From assembly GCA_009103225.1 (NCBI GenBank), contig RHPI01000249.1:216379-280378 (forward strand): a DNA stretch of 64,000 nucleotides. Direction: 5' to 3'. The stretch is from Chlorokybus atmophyticus. Lineage: Eukaryota > Streptophyta > Chlorokybophyceae > Chlorokybales > Chlorokybaceae. The stretch's first letter is position 1; the number at the start of each line of letters is the position of its first letter. Below, in pieces: positions 1 through 21,249 of this stretch. Under the pieces are notes generated by a model. That model made no database searches. It saw only the letters and a list, made by a program, of their open reading frames with translations, and was not told where the DNA came from. A program made the position numbers and the translations under genes.

Positions 1-1992
1 GGGGGGGGCTTACCGTCGAGGAGGTGACGGGCTCCGGTGATGCTGGGGTTGAGTAGTACGCGTCTCTGCAGTGTATGTGGGAGTGCGTTATGTGGGTATG
101 TGCAGTTGGTGTTGTTACCAGGTGGTGTTGAGTGCGTGGTCTGTGTAGGTTATGTGATGCAATGATGCATTGACCAAGGCAGTGGATGAGGACTGGTTTC
201 ATGTGCTGGATGTGAACCTTTGCACTGCATATGAGTGTGCTACAAGCAGCAAGTATGAGCAACTAACTATATACGTGGTGTGTGTGTGTGTGTGTGTGTG
301 CGTGTGTATACACACACACGCTACTATTCTGTATACACGCGCACACACACACACTTACCTGGGCATTGCAGGCGCCCAGCAGCAGTGTTAAACATACCAC
401 TGCTGATATCGCATCCCGGACCCTCGCCATGGACGAAAGAAACGCACTCCACCTCACCCGAGCATGCACAATTCCTCCTATCTCCTTCCTACTACTTGAA
501 CAAAGCCTCCCGCACTCTTACTCTTGCTCCTCGTACTACACGTCTATACAGTGTCTGTAGCAAACAGACAAAGCAACACCTACACCTACACCAACACTTA
601 TGCCTACACTAGCATCAACACCTACAACTCCAACACTATGTCCGCCGCCAAGCCAACAGTTGGCGTGTGTGCACTCTAGCCTGTTTTATCTCTGTGGGGC
701 TTGCTACCGTAACGCGCGCTGCGGACGGCGGGAGTTTCCCGCGGCAGGGCAAACAGCCATCACGTGACCCCAGCCTGCCAGCAGAAAGATACGATATCGA
801 CAATATTATTGCAGATATCACACATGGTCGCGATTTGTAAGCAACATGGATAATGACATTTTTGGCAGCTATATCACTTGATGCCGCCCGTTATCATTGT
901 AGGCAGTTATATCCAAATTGGAAAGGAGAACACACAGTGCTGCATTGTCGTGTGCGCAGCCTGTCTGCCAGCTGTGCCACGCGGCCAGCGCGGCTGTCGC
1001 CGCCGACGCCGCCGCTGCTGCCAGCGACGACGCCAGCGACGACGGATCAGTCTGTGTACGTGTGGTTTGTTTTGTAGACTTGAGATCTAGGGGCAGAGAG
1101 ACTCAGACGCTTAGACGCCCTCCTCAGGATCGAGCCAGGTGGCTTAATTTAGGTTCTTGTGGCCTGACCAGGCCAAACTAGACCGGGCCAGGCCAAGGCT
1201 AGGGTAGTTTTGTTCTTCAGAGGCTGTAGGCCTATAGCCTCTCAATTGCTTCTTCTCTTTTATGCGTGGGGGTTACGGAGCGAAGCGGCCTCTCTTTTCT
1301 GGAGGCGAGGGCGTGGGCGGTGGTAGGCGGGAGCTCCAGCAGCAGGTCATACGCACGCCTATCTTCAGGGGCGACAGGAGCCTTTTGCCAATGTTTCGCC
1401 GACGGCAGGTGGATAAAACACATCAACAACTACAGGATTGATCCTTCTGGTTCTTATCATGAATGTAGGTTTGCAGCAGTGCAGCGCATCTGCACATATA
1501 TCTGTGTGCAAATGCAATGCCTCCAGGAAGTCACAATCATTATTTATCTGCACAGTATTGATGCCTGACTCTAGTGTATCGCTGCCTGCTTGATGTGACA
1601 GCTAAAGCTACACACAAGCCTTCCCAAATAATACCCCACAACAGCAGCCCTGCAAGAGACAGATCGCACTTGGTTACCTTGTCACACACCTGCGCGATTT
1701 TTGACGTCACACTGCAGCCATCTTGGGCATTGCGTCTGTGCAAACAGATGTTGTTTGTCGCAATTGGTCAAGCCATGTACATTTTATCATGCCCAGCATT
1801 TTTCACAATGCCTGCGTGATCAGTGACAACCTGCGCCATTGCGCATCTGTTTGGGCATTGCTTGTCTAGAATGGGCGATGATTGCTCAAGCGCTCACACT
1901 CCACAACAGCATGTGGAAGCTGCCATTCTGAGTGACCTCACCAATGCCTGACACACAACGCAGTTCACTTATGACTTTCCTTGTTACCGCAG
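1..1992. other. Upstream region without a supportable gene
   Basis: No open frame here has a recognisable domain. A GC-rich patch near 1000-1050 has an Ala/Asp-rich plus-strand reading that ends near a possible GT donor. It could be a 5' exon of the apyrase gene downstream, but nothing in the sequence proves this. Short direct repeats of a GGCCAGGCC type lie near 1165-1200. I see no RNA gene. Confidence 0.4.
278..355. repeat. GT/AC dinucleotide microsatellite
   Basis: A (GT)n run is followed by two (AC)n runs separated by short non-repeat spacers. The GT and AC arms are complementary and could form a hairpin. Open frames that cross it (Cys-Val and His-Thr repeats) are artefacts of the repeat. 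Confidence 0.85.
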
Positions 1993-4569
1993 CAGGAAAC
2001 CGTCGGTGAGCGGGTATTCCGCTACCGCGGTGTGATGCTCGTGTCACTCATCCCGCTGCTGCTGGTGGGACTCGTTGTGGCGCTTATGCCCAGGTCGGGC
2101 ACGCTGCCCAGCCGCTTCAACACCCTCAGCACAAAGACCAAGGCCGTCACCAAGGAGGCCACAAACATCTCACCCATAGCGTGAGTTGCACATAGATCTG
2201 TGACTTGCATGTAAAGTAGGTGGTTGACTCGCTCATTGATCAATTGTGTCTGCCAGTGAAGGCGAGGTGATCGATCGTTATGGCGTGATATTCGATGCCG
2301 GGAGCACTGGCAGCCGCGTGCATGTCTTCAGATTCGACTCCAGCATGTCGCTGAAGGAGATCGGTGGTGCCCTTGAGTTGTTTGAGCAGGTATCCACAAT
2401 ACACTTTGATTAATTGAGGCATTGGTATCCAACAAGAACAAAAAGTAGCAGATTACTGAAGTTCAACAATGTGCTTTATGCGCGCGTGTGCTTATGCATA
2501 CGTGCGTCAAACTCACTCATTGCATGCATACACATGCGCGCGTGTGTGACTGTGCATGTACGTGTGCTTTATCAACACATCCACTCGCTGCGCTGCAGGT
2601 CAAGCCAGGATTGTCATCATTCGAGCCCAAGGAAGCCGCGGACTCCCTGCGTCCTCTTTTAGACAAGGCTGTGGAGGCTGTGCCCGAAGACCAGAGGGCC
2701 GCCACCAAGATCGCTCTGCGCGCTACAGCTGGGCTCCGGCTCCTCCCAGGAGACAAGGCTGAGGACATTCTCAAGGAGGTGGGCGGGTTCACATGTGCTC
2801 GTCGTAGCATCACACATGGTGTCAAGACTTAATCAATAACACTACCTTACTTCCTGGCAGGTCCGCAACCTCTTCAAGGAGTACCCGTTCGACTTCAGCG
2901 ACGACTCCGTGAGCATTCTGGATGGCGCCGATGAGGGAGCTTTCGCGTGGGTGACTGTCAACTTCTTGCTGGGCAGGCTGGGCGGGTCTTTTGAGGTATG
3001 AGCCCAATGGTGATGGTTTGCCATGTAGATGACTTTGCTGTTGGTAGCATAGCTGTGCAATGCGCATGGACAATGTTGTTGTGTGTATAATCACACACAA
3101 CTTCGTCCATGCGGTCTTAACACCAGTAGCATAGCATGTCATCCGATATTGTGTTCTTTGAGGACAAGCCCTGTACAGCTGATTTGTATTCGTGGATGCT
3201 GGCTAACGGCGAGTACTTTTGTTTGTGCGCAGAACACGGTTGGTGTGGTGGACTTGGGAGGAGGATCAGTGCAGATCACACACGCAGTCAGTGATGAGGC
3301 CGCAGCTGCCGCCCCTGATGGTTACATCCGCAAGTTGAGCGGCAATGGCAAGCAGTACAACGTCTACGTGCACAGGTGAGTACCCCATTCATACACACAT
3401 GGCTGGTTGACACTGGGTTGCCCTTGAAAGCATGGATGATAATTCTCTCTTTGCTGCAGTTACTTAGGTTATGGGTTGATGGCGGCGCGTGCAGCCGTTC
3501 TCGCAGAGCATGCAGAAACGGACGGCCATGCGTGCCTGCCAAAGGGCTTCCAAGGCAACTACACCTACGCAAATAAGCTGTACAAGGCAATAAGCCGGTC
3601 TGTCGGCAGCACATTCAAGGTACAACCGCCTTGCTTTACTGTTAGCTTGTCGCCTGTCTGCCTGTACACACTTGCAGGCAGGCAGACGTACACGCACAAA
3701 TGCTCTACCCTTTAGCACGACGCATTTCACACAACTCGGGGCTTGGTATACGCAAATGCTTGTGCAGTTAGATGGGTGTGTATGTTGCTATGTACACATC
3801 GCGTAGCAAGCTGGCAACATGAACAACTACTTATGAATGATTGAGGGTGTGTTCACTTGCAGCAGTCTAACTGGTGCTTTTTAACAGGACTGCACGTCGA
3901 TCGCGCTCGCAGCCTTGCACGTTGAGAAAGCATGTGAGGTTAAGGAGGCGTGCATGTTCAATGGTGTGTGGGGCCCCAAGGTCACTCCCACTGCCCAGTT
4001 CTACCTGGCGTCTTACTTCTCAGACCGCGCCACAGTGGTGAGTAGCGGTACATTCCTTACGTATATAAAGGTGTTGTGTTCGTGCCCGCAAGCACACTCA
4101 ATCTGACACTGTGTTGCTCGTGTGCAGGTTGGTATTAAGGATGCCGATGATCCCACTTCCAGCGCTGCGGTGGCTGACTTCGTCCAGGCCGCGGAGAAGG
4201 CGTGCCTGTTGGGTCTTGAGGATGTTATCAAGGAGTACCCTACGTTGGACTCCGCGGACGTGCCTTTCCTCTGCCTGGACTTGGCTTACATCCATGCCCT
4301 CATAACCAAAGGCTTCAGTAAGTGTGACGTTCTACTTACTGAGGCGCCTGCATCTATTACATCGCATGCATGATGTTGCAATCAATTTGGGAGTTTCTAC
4401 TACTGTCGTCACTTGCATTGGTTTTTACTGATGTTGTCATTTATTTTCATCAGAGCTTAATGCGGAGGCCCCATTTACCCTTGTCAAGCGAATTATTTAC
4501 CACGAGAAAGAGGTTGAGGCTGCGTGGCCACTAGGAGCGGTGATCAATGACTTGAGCCATATTAGTTGA
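1993..4569 (+). CDS. Apyrase / ecto-nucleoside triphosphate diphosphohydrolase (GDA1/CD39 family), spliced
   Basis: The enzyme hydrolyses NTP and NDP to NMP, normally facing the Golgi lumen or cell exterior. Nine exons can be followed, starting at about 1993, 2257, 2600, 2861, 3233, 3460, 3888, 4128 and 4454. The first carries one strongly hydrophobic segment ([16 protein letters not shown]), which fits an N-terminal signal anchor. The five apyrase conserved regions appear in order: [14 protein letters not shown] (ACR1), ATAGLR (ACR2), [10 protein letters not shown] (ACR3), [11 protein letters not shown] (ACR4) and SYLGYG (ACR5). The C-terminus has the family's AAWPLGAVI signature shortly before the stop. 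No stop or frameshift interrupts it. The true start is uncertain. The 5' edge at 1993 looks like a splice acceptor, so an upstream exon may exist; the next internal Met is at 2035. Confidence 0.9.
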
Positions 4570-5720
4570 GTGTCAACATTCATTTTGTATGCAATTAGGT
4601 TTAGTGTCTTATACAGACCATTCGTGTGGGTGCAGTAGCTTGCCCTGCATCCAGGTTGGTAAGCTTAGGTACCATTGTATTGCAGCTGGTGCTGCATGTA
4701 GACCATCTTAACTAACCAGCAATACCGCTGTCTGCGGGACGGCAGGCCAGTCATTGAGGTGATATATTTGTGCTATTTTTTCAGTTTGGCATTTGATCAC
4801 TGCAGTGCATGCTTGGACATGTGCACACATCGACACGTACATAGCTACCGTAAGATGGTGCTTGAGACAGTGTTGGAGAGCTGCAGGTTCGTGGCTCACT
4901 GTACTGCCTCTATTTAATCACTACGCATGTCAGCAGTATCGTGTTGCACAGTCCTGTTTGCGATGATTGTGCTGTTAGTAGAGAAATAAACCTGTTTACG
5001 CTGCTTGGTGCCGCACATCACGTGGTGTCCGGGCTTTTAGCAGGCAGCTGTGCCGCTGGATTGCTGTAACTGTTTCGGTAGCACATCAATTGCATCATGT
5101 GATAAACCTTGCTCGCACTGCCACTCACCATTTGGTACATAATGACGAGTTCTATTGCAGCTTACACCAAGCAAAGTATGTGGTGAGCTGGGAGTTGTCG
5201 TAAAATCACATAAGGGCATTCTAGCTGATGGGTTGGTCAGATTGGGCGACACAGAGCAGAACAAGCGTTAGGAAGTACAGAAACTGTATATCACTTGTAG
5301 GCAACCCATGTGCAGGCATAAAATGTATGCAAATGTTCGCTTCCACCATTTGGCGGTTGTCTGCACGCGACACCAAGTTCTGCAAGTGTGGGGAGCCTCA
5401 GCATGAGCAGCGTGGAGATGGGGAGAGGAGGGGGGCTGCACCTACAGAGCAGCATCAAAGACAGGGAGAAACATGCCAAGTCAGGTGTCCTCTTCAGCTA
5501 GGTAGTTCATGTTTGAATGCAATGGTTATTGCGGTTGAGGCACAGGCCAGGCATGGGCACGCAGTCACTGATTGTTCTTGTGAGCGAATGAGTGGATTAG
5601 AAAATGTATGACATTGTCAGGTGTGCACCAAGTTGTTGATTGCATGATCGCATCCCAACATTCAGAGCTGCCGACTGGCAGGTGACAGAGGTTGCAGGTC
5701 AGGCTCCCGTTCAATTCAGC
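4570..5720. other. Convergent intergenic region between apyrase and AspRS
   Basis: The 3' ends of the two flanking genes face each other here. AATAAA at about 4985-4990 could be a polyadenylation signal for the apyrase transcript. A plus-strand open frame at 5228-5611 has no recognisable domain and lies in the likely 3' region of the AspRS gene, so I do not call it. Confidence 0.4.
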
Positions 5721-8709
5721 TCAAGGTGTTAGGCGCTTGGGATCACGCGGGAACATGCTTGTTTTCCTAATATTGTTCAAACCACAGAATAGCATGACCA
5801 CGCGCTCGAGCCCTACGCCAGCTCCACCGTGTGGTGGCGCACCATACTTGAAGGCATCAATGTAGGCTGAGATCGTTTCAACCTGTCAAGCGCACACGGG
5901 TCATGTGCCTGAGCCTGATAACAGGCCTCGCAGAAGATGACACATGCGAGTCAACACAAGGGAAGCAGTAAGGGTAAACCGCCATCCATACCTCAATCCC
6001 GCACTCGGTAGCCCTTCGCGCAAGCAATTCTGCGTCATGGACACGCTGCGCTCCAGATATGATCTCCTCCCCTCGGATAAATATGTCGAAAGAGTTGCTG
6101 TATCGTGTGTCATCTGGACACATCATGGTGTAGAAAGGTCGCACCGCTGAGGGATACCTGGAACAATGGATGTGTAACAACTTCTGGGAGATGCAAAAAC
6201 ATTTACAACAATGACTGCTGACTTATGATGGCTTACCGATACAACATGTAAAAGTCAGTATTGTACTTCTCCTTGACAAGCTTGCCAAGCGTTCGCTCCA
6301 CTTCTGTTGACAGGTCCCCGAAGGGATCAACTTCCACGCCAGCTTCCTTCAGCATCTGAACACCCTCTTCGAAGGACAACCTTAGTGTAGGTCTCAAGTA
6401 TTGGAGGGGCTCACACGGGTACTGTTCGTTGATGACGGACAACTCCTTTGCAAACCTGTGTAAGTTCAGCATTGCACCTTTTATTTTTGAGGCAAGGTCT
6501 TAATCATTGCAAGCCAGACGATGGGGACATATGCCACTGTAACATCACCTTTCATTGAGACCATCAAACATAGTCACAAACAACCGGTCCAAAACGTCTA
6601 GGACCTGTGCACATTGTTCAGAAACAACCTTAGCTGTCGCAGCGACACGCAGCATGAGCACTCCGTACCATTCATGAGTTTACAATACCTCAAAGTAATG
6701 TTCATGAATGGTCATCTCCAAGTCGAGGCCTACGAACTCACACAAATGGCGATGTGTAAACGAATTCTCAGCTCGAAACACCTGCAGATTGAAGCCCCTT
6801 GTCATAAGACTGTGAGGGCATTTTGTTTGCACTGATGCTGTGTGCTCGTAAACTATTTTACCGGACCAATTTCGAAGACTCGGGAAAAGTCTGCACAGAT
6901 AGCCATCTGCTTGTATAGCTGCGGTGACTGTGCTAGGCAGCCCGGGCGACCCATATAGTTCACCTTGAACACCGCAGCACCTCCCTGTTGCAAAGGCAAC
7001 CATACAAAATATGTGAACACATACTGCATGTCACAGGCGCCAGGAAAGTCAATGTTCGGGTAGAAGACTACAAAGCTTGCATAGACTCACGCAACTGCAA
7101 GCTATACTTACCTCGCTGGCACCAGCGATAAGCTTGGGAGTGTGAATCTCGATGAAGTTCTGGTCTAGCATGCTTTGTCTAAAGAGCTGCAGAACATTTC
7201 AGGGAGTTAACAGTCAACTCCATTGACCAAGTATCTACTATACATGACATACTGCTAAAGCATGCCAAGCAGCCATATACCTGGCAGACAGCAGATTGCA
7301 GCCGAAAGATGGCCTGATTGGCTGGGGTTCGCAAATCGATGACCCTATTATCTAACCGGACATCTTGTAGCACCCTTACGAGTTGGACACCTTCGGCCTT
7401 GATACGTGAAAACAGCATCAGCAGCACGAAACTGACGCCGGTCAGATTTGCTCTCAACCAGGCAGCCTCCATACCTCAGCTTTCTGGTATGCGGGCTCGG
7501 AGCGACTGGCGTCTTCAAGCTGGAATGGCAAAACGGGTGCTGCTCGGCTTATGCAGAACAACTTTTGCACATGAATCTCGACCTGGAGTACAACATCAGT
7601 TTAGCGACTGGCGTCTTCAAGCTAAATGGGCAAAACGGGTGCTGCACGGCTTATGCTGAGCAACTACTAAACGCGAATCTTGACCTGGAGTAGTCTAATA
7701 CGACAGGTCCAGGCTCGTGGGCTAAGCACAACCACAGGGACAAGCAATCTGCCTCACCTGCTGGGTTGTGGACTCGATGGGCTGCGAGGGCACTGAGATG
7801 GTGCCTTCAATATCGACAAGGCTCTCCTTAGTCACATTGGACGCGTACTTTACCATCCCCTGCAATTACAGCAAACAGAACTGTCCAACCGCCGCAAGTC
7901 TATGTGCAACAGGTGGTCACTTGCAGCACAACAAGCTGCAAGCATTTACCTTGGACACAACCTCCCCAGCAAACAGAACGCACTGCACAGTTGCGTGCTG
8001 GCTGCGAAGCACCAGAAAGGCGGACTTGCCTTTGCCGCGCACAGTATGCACCCGTCCTCTAACCTGCACAGCATCGCCGTGAGTTCACATCGTGCCATTC
8101 CATGCAACTTCCTTTAATGCAACTCTCGTGTTGCCGATTGCACTTGCATTGCACTGCTTCAATTGGTGGAATAAAAGCTGTATTTTAGCATGTTTGTTGT
8201 GCAGTGAACTGGGAGCTTACCAAAACTGTCTTGTTCTCGTACGATTTGTCTAGAGCTGCAACATCCTCCCAATGCCGCTGTGTAACCTCACTGCTCTGAA
8301 CGAGAGGCACATCGCCATATCTGCCGCACCACACACAAGCCATCAGCACAAGCACCGTACCAACTCACGAGTAGCACCAGCATGTTGATTGCCACATGTA
8401 ACCTTCAAACCGCAAGGATGGAACACAGCATTGCGTTCAACCGCCAACATGTGTGAGCTGATGAGGAAGTTTGCCAGCATGCATGCAACAATGCAATAAG
8501 TATTACCTGTCCTTGGCGAAGTCGTCTTCCTCTGAGGACTTCTCCTTCGCCGCAGCTGCAGCAGCACGAGCAGCCAGCCGCTCGGCCTTCTTATCAACCT
8601 TCTTACTGCCGCCTCCCTTCTTCTCGTCACCGTCCTCAGCCTTGTTCACTGTTGTGGCTGCAGCAGCAGCACCCTCCAGGTGCATGGCTTCCAGCTGCTG
8701 CTCCGCCAT
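5721..8709 (-). CDS. Aspartate--tRNA ligase, cytosolic (class II, archaeal/eukaryotic type), 13 exons
   Basis: Charges tRNA-Asp with aspartate in the cytosol. Reading down the minus strand the exons are 8709-8507, 8320-8221, 8063-7950, 7859-7758, 7582-7475, 7397-7281, 7186-7113, 6984-6862, 6781-6689, 6604-6549, 6455-6237, 6157-5992 and 5882-5721, all with GT-AG borders. About 550 residues result, in line with eukaryotic AspRS. The N-terminus is an Ala/Lys/Glu-rich extension typical of cytosolic eukaryotic forms. The OB-fold anticodon-binding domain follows ([18 protein letters not shown]). The catalytic domain shows class II motif 2 around [16 protein letters not shown] and motif 3 in [12 protein letters not shown]. 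The gene is complete. A decayed duplicate of exon 5 lies in the intron before it and is listed separately. Confidence 0.93.
7603..7690 (-). pseudogene. Decayed tandem copy of AspRS exon 5
   Basis: This is a second copy, 102 bp away, of 7501-7590, which encodes the end of the AspRS anticodon-binding domain (intact copy: [20 protein letters not shown]). The copy aligns codon for codon, but two adjacent stop codons replace QK and another stop replaces the Q after VLPF. It keeps a plausible 3' splice site and lacks a donor. Inclusion would end translation, so it is presumably skipped as part of the intron. Confidence 0.85.
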
Positions 8710-9238
8710 GGCTCCTCCACGTGGAACACCCCGCCGCCGCCGCCGCCTATCTTACCAGCGCCACCGCTGCTTTGCAACGTTAAGCCACTGAATGCACTCA
8801 CCTTAACAAGCTTAACGCTCTAACGCAAGCCCTAATTTCCTCCTGCATTTTGCATTCTGTTTTTTATTCCACCAATTGTTTCAGCCTGTCAGCTGAGCCT
8901 GCTTCCCCGGCAGCCACGTACGCCCTGTGGTCATGCTCGATTGTTGCATGTGACTGTCACGGTCAGGGTATCAACTGATAACTAACGTATTACAGAGACA
9001 GCTACCTAGGTACTGTTATGACACAATAGCTGACTGAGCAGACCACACTTCGGCTGGTTCAGTTAAGGCTGATACATGCGTTATGCAACTGGTTACAGTG
9101 TTCGTTCTTGTTGCACGGTAGGAATCCTGCGTTCATACAGTGAATGGGTCGTTCGTTGTGAAGGCTGTGACGTGGACACTGGGCGTGTGGCGGGCGGACG
9201 GGCGGCGGTGGCGGCAGCGGCGGCGGCGGCGGTGGCTG
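8710..9238. promoter_or_regulatory. Shared divergent 5' region of AspRS and the ABCC transporter
   Basis: The start codons of the two genes are 529 bp apart and point away from each other, so both promoters must lie here. CCG/CGG triplet runs sit beside each start (about 8730-8745 and 9200-9232). I see no clear TATA box or other named element. Confidence 0.4.
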
Positions 9239-18084
<8,846 letters not shown>

Positions 18085-19154
18085 CACATTCCCCGGTTGT
18101 AGTTAGTCCAGGATTAGCCATTGCTAGCTGCCACTATTGTAACAGTTGTTGCCTGTGTTGGCACGTGTGGCCTCCAACGGTTGTTGTCAATATTCTTGGT
18201 AACCAGACTCGCTCCCTTGCATTCAATGGCGCTGTGTGGTGTTTCAGGGGATCATTAACTGCATAATGCCTACTGGTCCGTGCACCTCATTAGTTGATAG
18301 CCAGGTGATTGGGCTGATAGTCAGACCATGTACATATGCCTTGACAGAAATGATTCGGTTGCGTAAACCTGGGACCGTCGGAATAAATCACAAGTCACGT
18401 GATCAATCACATCACATGCAACTGACCATGTCCGGCTGTGCACATAGCTGCATGTGATGATTATGCACAGATTGAGAATATGCATCTGTGCATGTGTACA
18501 GGGTCAGCCAATCAATTGGCGATTATATCCCAGCTGATACGTAGTCAGTTGTGCGGATTATAAGCAACCTAACTCACCCCAAGTTGCACAAACCGGTTGG
18601 CTCCTGCACTAGCAAGAGCCTCTTTCTAACTAGCAAGCACTAGCAAACATATGGCGCTTGACTGCAAACGCGGATACCCATGCAACCAGTAGCGTCCACC
18701 AATGTGTAGCAGCCACATGGACGCAGATGCAAACCAAGTTTCCACCAGCCTCATGACTTGAACACCCACGCAACGACCCAGCACAACTAACAATGACAAC
18801 CTACACATGTGGTTACATATCGTTCTTGCCCCGCGGTCACTGCATATGTGTTGTGTTGGTGTTCATGCCACTAGCTGCTTGACCTCCGCAGCACAGACAC
18901 ATGCGTGCACAAGCAGCAATATGTGAGTTCTGATGTAAGTTGTGTGCATGCACACACTCTGAAGCAGCCGCAAGCACCAATTGCACCGTCATTTTGGTTA
19001 CAATGTTGGGCCGCAGCCACTTTCATACACAATACTTGACACTATACAGCTACAGGCTCACTGAGTACTCAGCGCTACCTGCTCCGCACACACGACGCAC
19101 TGGCCAGCACTTCATGTGCACACAACCCACAACACAACACTGATCCATTTTGCA
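18085..19154. other. Intergenic, TG/CA-rich, no gene seen
   Basis: This stretch follows the ABCC stop and precedes the 3' end of the next minus-strand gene. It is rich in TG and CA and has a short palindrome (GCCAATCAATTGGC) near 18507. I see no coding or RNA gene. Confidence 0.45.
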
Positions 19155-21238
19155 TCAGCTGCTGCGGAACACCACAGACCATGCGCAGCGCACCGCAGCC
19201 TGCTGCTGCACTTCATTGAATGACACTTCCATTCTCTTTATGGCACCGAGAGCTCGTTCCCTTTCAAGCTGCATAACTTTCATCTGGCACAAGAGAAGCA
19301 CACATACACACATATTGTCATCTTGGTGATCATGTGGGTTTGTTGCACACATTGGTGACCTGTGGTCAGAATGATGTGCGTACCACATTTTGCTGGCCAA
19401 AGGTGTCTAGTATGGTTTGGGTTTTGAGCAGAAGAGGCGGGTGGCCGCATCCCATGCTTGCCACGCGCGATGAACCCGGCCCAAACACCTCGTCAAACAC
19501 GTCCGCCGACATCGGACAGATGACGGAAAACTCCGTCTCATTGTCAGCGTGTCCCTGAGAATGAGAAAATTACTGTGTTAGCTCGCGCACATGCGCATGT
19601 ATGTGTGTGTGAGCATATGGTGGGACCACATGAGTGTGGGCAAGCGCACGCGTGTGTGCGCTTGCCCACACTCATGTGGTCCCATCGTCTATATCTACAT
19701 GTTTACAAGACCGCGCAAGCTTGTACTCATGAATATGCATGCATGTGCGGATGGCAAGTGCATGCTATGTCATATCAAGTGTTGCTATGCAGTATGCTAC
19801 CTGCATGCTCGCTTGCAGCTGCTGGCTGATGCTGTGCACAGCCTGTTGGGCTGTGCCATCGGTTGGGGTCGCATACACGGTCGTCGCATGCCTCGCGTTG
19901 GGTGAAAACTGCACAGGTGTCGCTGGACCTGTGCGTTGGTGTTCACATTGCATGGTGAGAATACACCCATTTTCAAGGCATGATGTGGTACTGCAATCTC
20001 AACTGAATTTGGCAGTGTGGGACACATGCATGCATTGATTTTAGGATGCACTACCTGCAGTGTCCTGTTTGTCATTGTTGTTGTCGTTGTTGTTGTGTCT
20101 GCTCTCCCCGCCGGTCACTCTCACAACTTCCACCACCACTTCTTCACCAGAGTCAGCATCGTCGGATTCGCTGGCCCTGCTGTGCAACTCCTCAATCTTG
20201 CGCTGAGCCTGATGTTAATGTATAAGACATTGTATAGTCGGCTACAACGTGACTGATGACAAGAGGAAGAGACGTACACATACACACGTTGGCCCGAAAA
20301 AAGACACGACAAGCACCTGAGCCAATTGCGCGGCAAGCGCCTTGTTGGCCAACCGAAGTCGGGCGAGTTCCTCAAAGTGTTCACAAGTGGCTTCTGCATA
20401 CACACAAGAGGCATCAGCATACACACAACACACATTACACACAATGCGCACCATGTGTCACACTGGTAGTGGCAAATCAAGTGGCACAAGGTCCAGCAGC
20501 AGTTTAAACACCTTGGCAGTGTGGTGGAGTGGCTTGGGGAGAGAAACGGCTGGGCTTCAGCACACCGCCATTGTTGGAAGCAAGGCTGCCGGCACGGCCA
20601 GGTGAAGGCATCCCTGCTTGCTTCACTGCATAACCATCAGGCCATCAATGAGTCAACCGCTCACTGGATCAAGAAAACATGTGAAGGTGGCAACCAATCA
20701 ACCCTTCCATCCTATTGGTCACTCAACGGACCAGTCAGCCAGTCAGTCGACCCATCTGCCAGTGAAGGCATCACGTGATATGGATCGATCAATGATGTCT
20801 CAGTTGAAGTGTGACAGCTGGCAAGCAGGTTGCCAGCTGGCGTAGCAATGGGCGTGTGCGGGTGTGTGCATTTGAGCTGAAGTGAGTCGATCTCAAGCAC
20901 ATTGAACTACACATGTAGTGGCAGCTGCGAGCCAGGCGCCTTGAAGGCTTGAATGACAGAGGACTGAGGTTAGCTTCATGCACGCACGCAATGTATGAAA
21001 ACTACCTGCATGACATGGCAAGCTTGCATGACAAGTACTAAGGCCGCCGGCTGCACGCACCGCACGGTCAATTGCGCTACAAAGCCTTCGCAGAGAGCCT
21101 ATACCCGTGCAGCACTGCACTCCTTGTCCTTATGCAGGAACTCCTGCGCTACCTCCGCCTCCTCCGCCTCCTCTTGTGCCTCCTCCTCCGCCGCCGCTGC
21201 CGCCGCCAAGCAATTTGTCAGGAAAACTGACAGAATTG
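19155..21238 (-). CDS. Putative coiled-coil protein, spliced, function unknown
   Basis: Several minus-strand exons with good splice borders share a coiled-coil character. The last exon (19283-19155) encodes MKVMQLERERALGAIKRMEV and ends in a stop. Upstream are exons at about 19554-19385 (includes SVICPMSADVFDEVFGPGSS), 20207-20058 (AQRKIEELHSRASESDDADS, then an Asn/Asp run), 20396-20320 (CEHFEELARLRLANKALAAQ) and about 21233-21110 (a long Ala/Glu helix-like run). I do not recognise the family. The exons between 20400 and 21100 and the start codon are not resolved, so the model is partial. Charged heptad-like stretches suggest a structural or scaffolding role, which is inference only. Confidence 0.45.
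19621..19684. repeat. Perfect hairpin, 29-bp arms with 6-nt loop
   Basis: The arm 19621-19649 is exactly complementary to 19656-19684 around the loop GCGTGT. It lies in an intron of the coiled-coil gene. No target duplication is evident, so it is not clearly a transposon. Confidence 0.9.
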
Positions 21239-21249
21239 ATCAGGTATGC

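Noticed and set aside
5228-5611. 127-residue plus-strand frame between apyrase and AspRS
   Set aside because: It has no domain and no splice or start context, and it overlaps the likely 3' region of the AspRS transcript.
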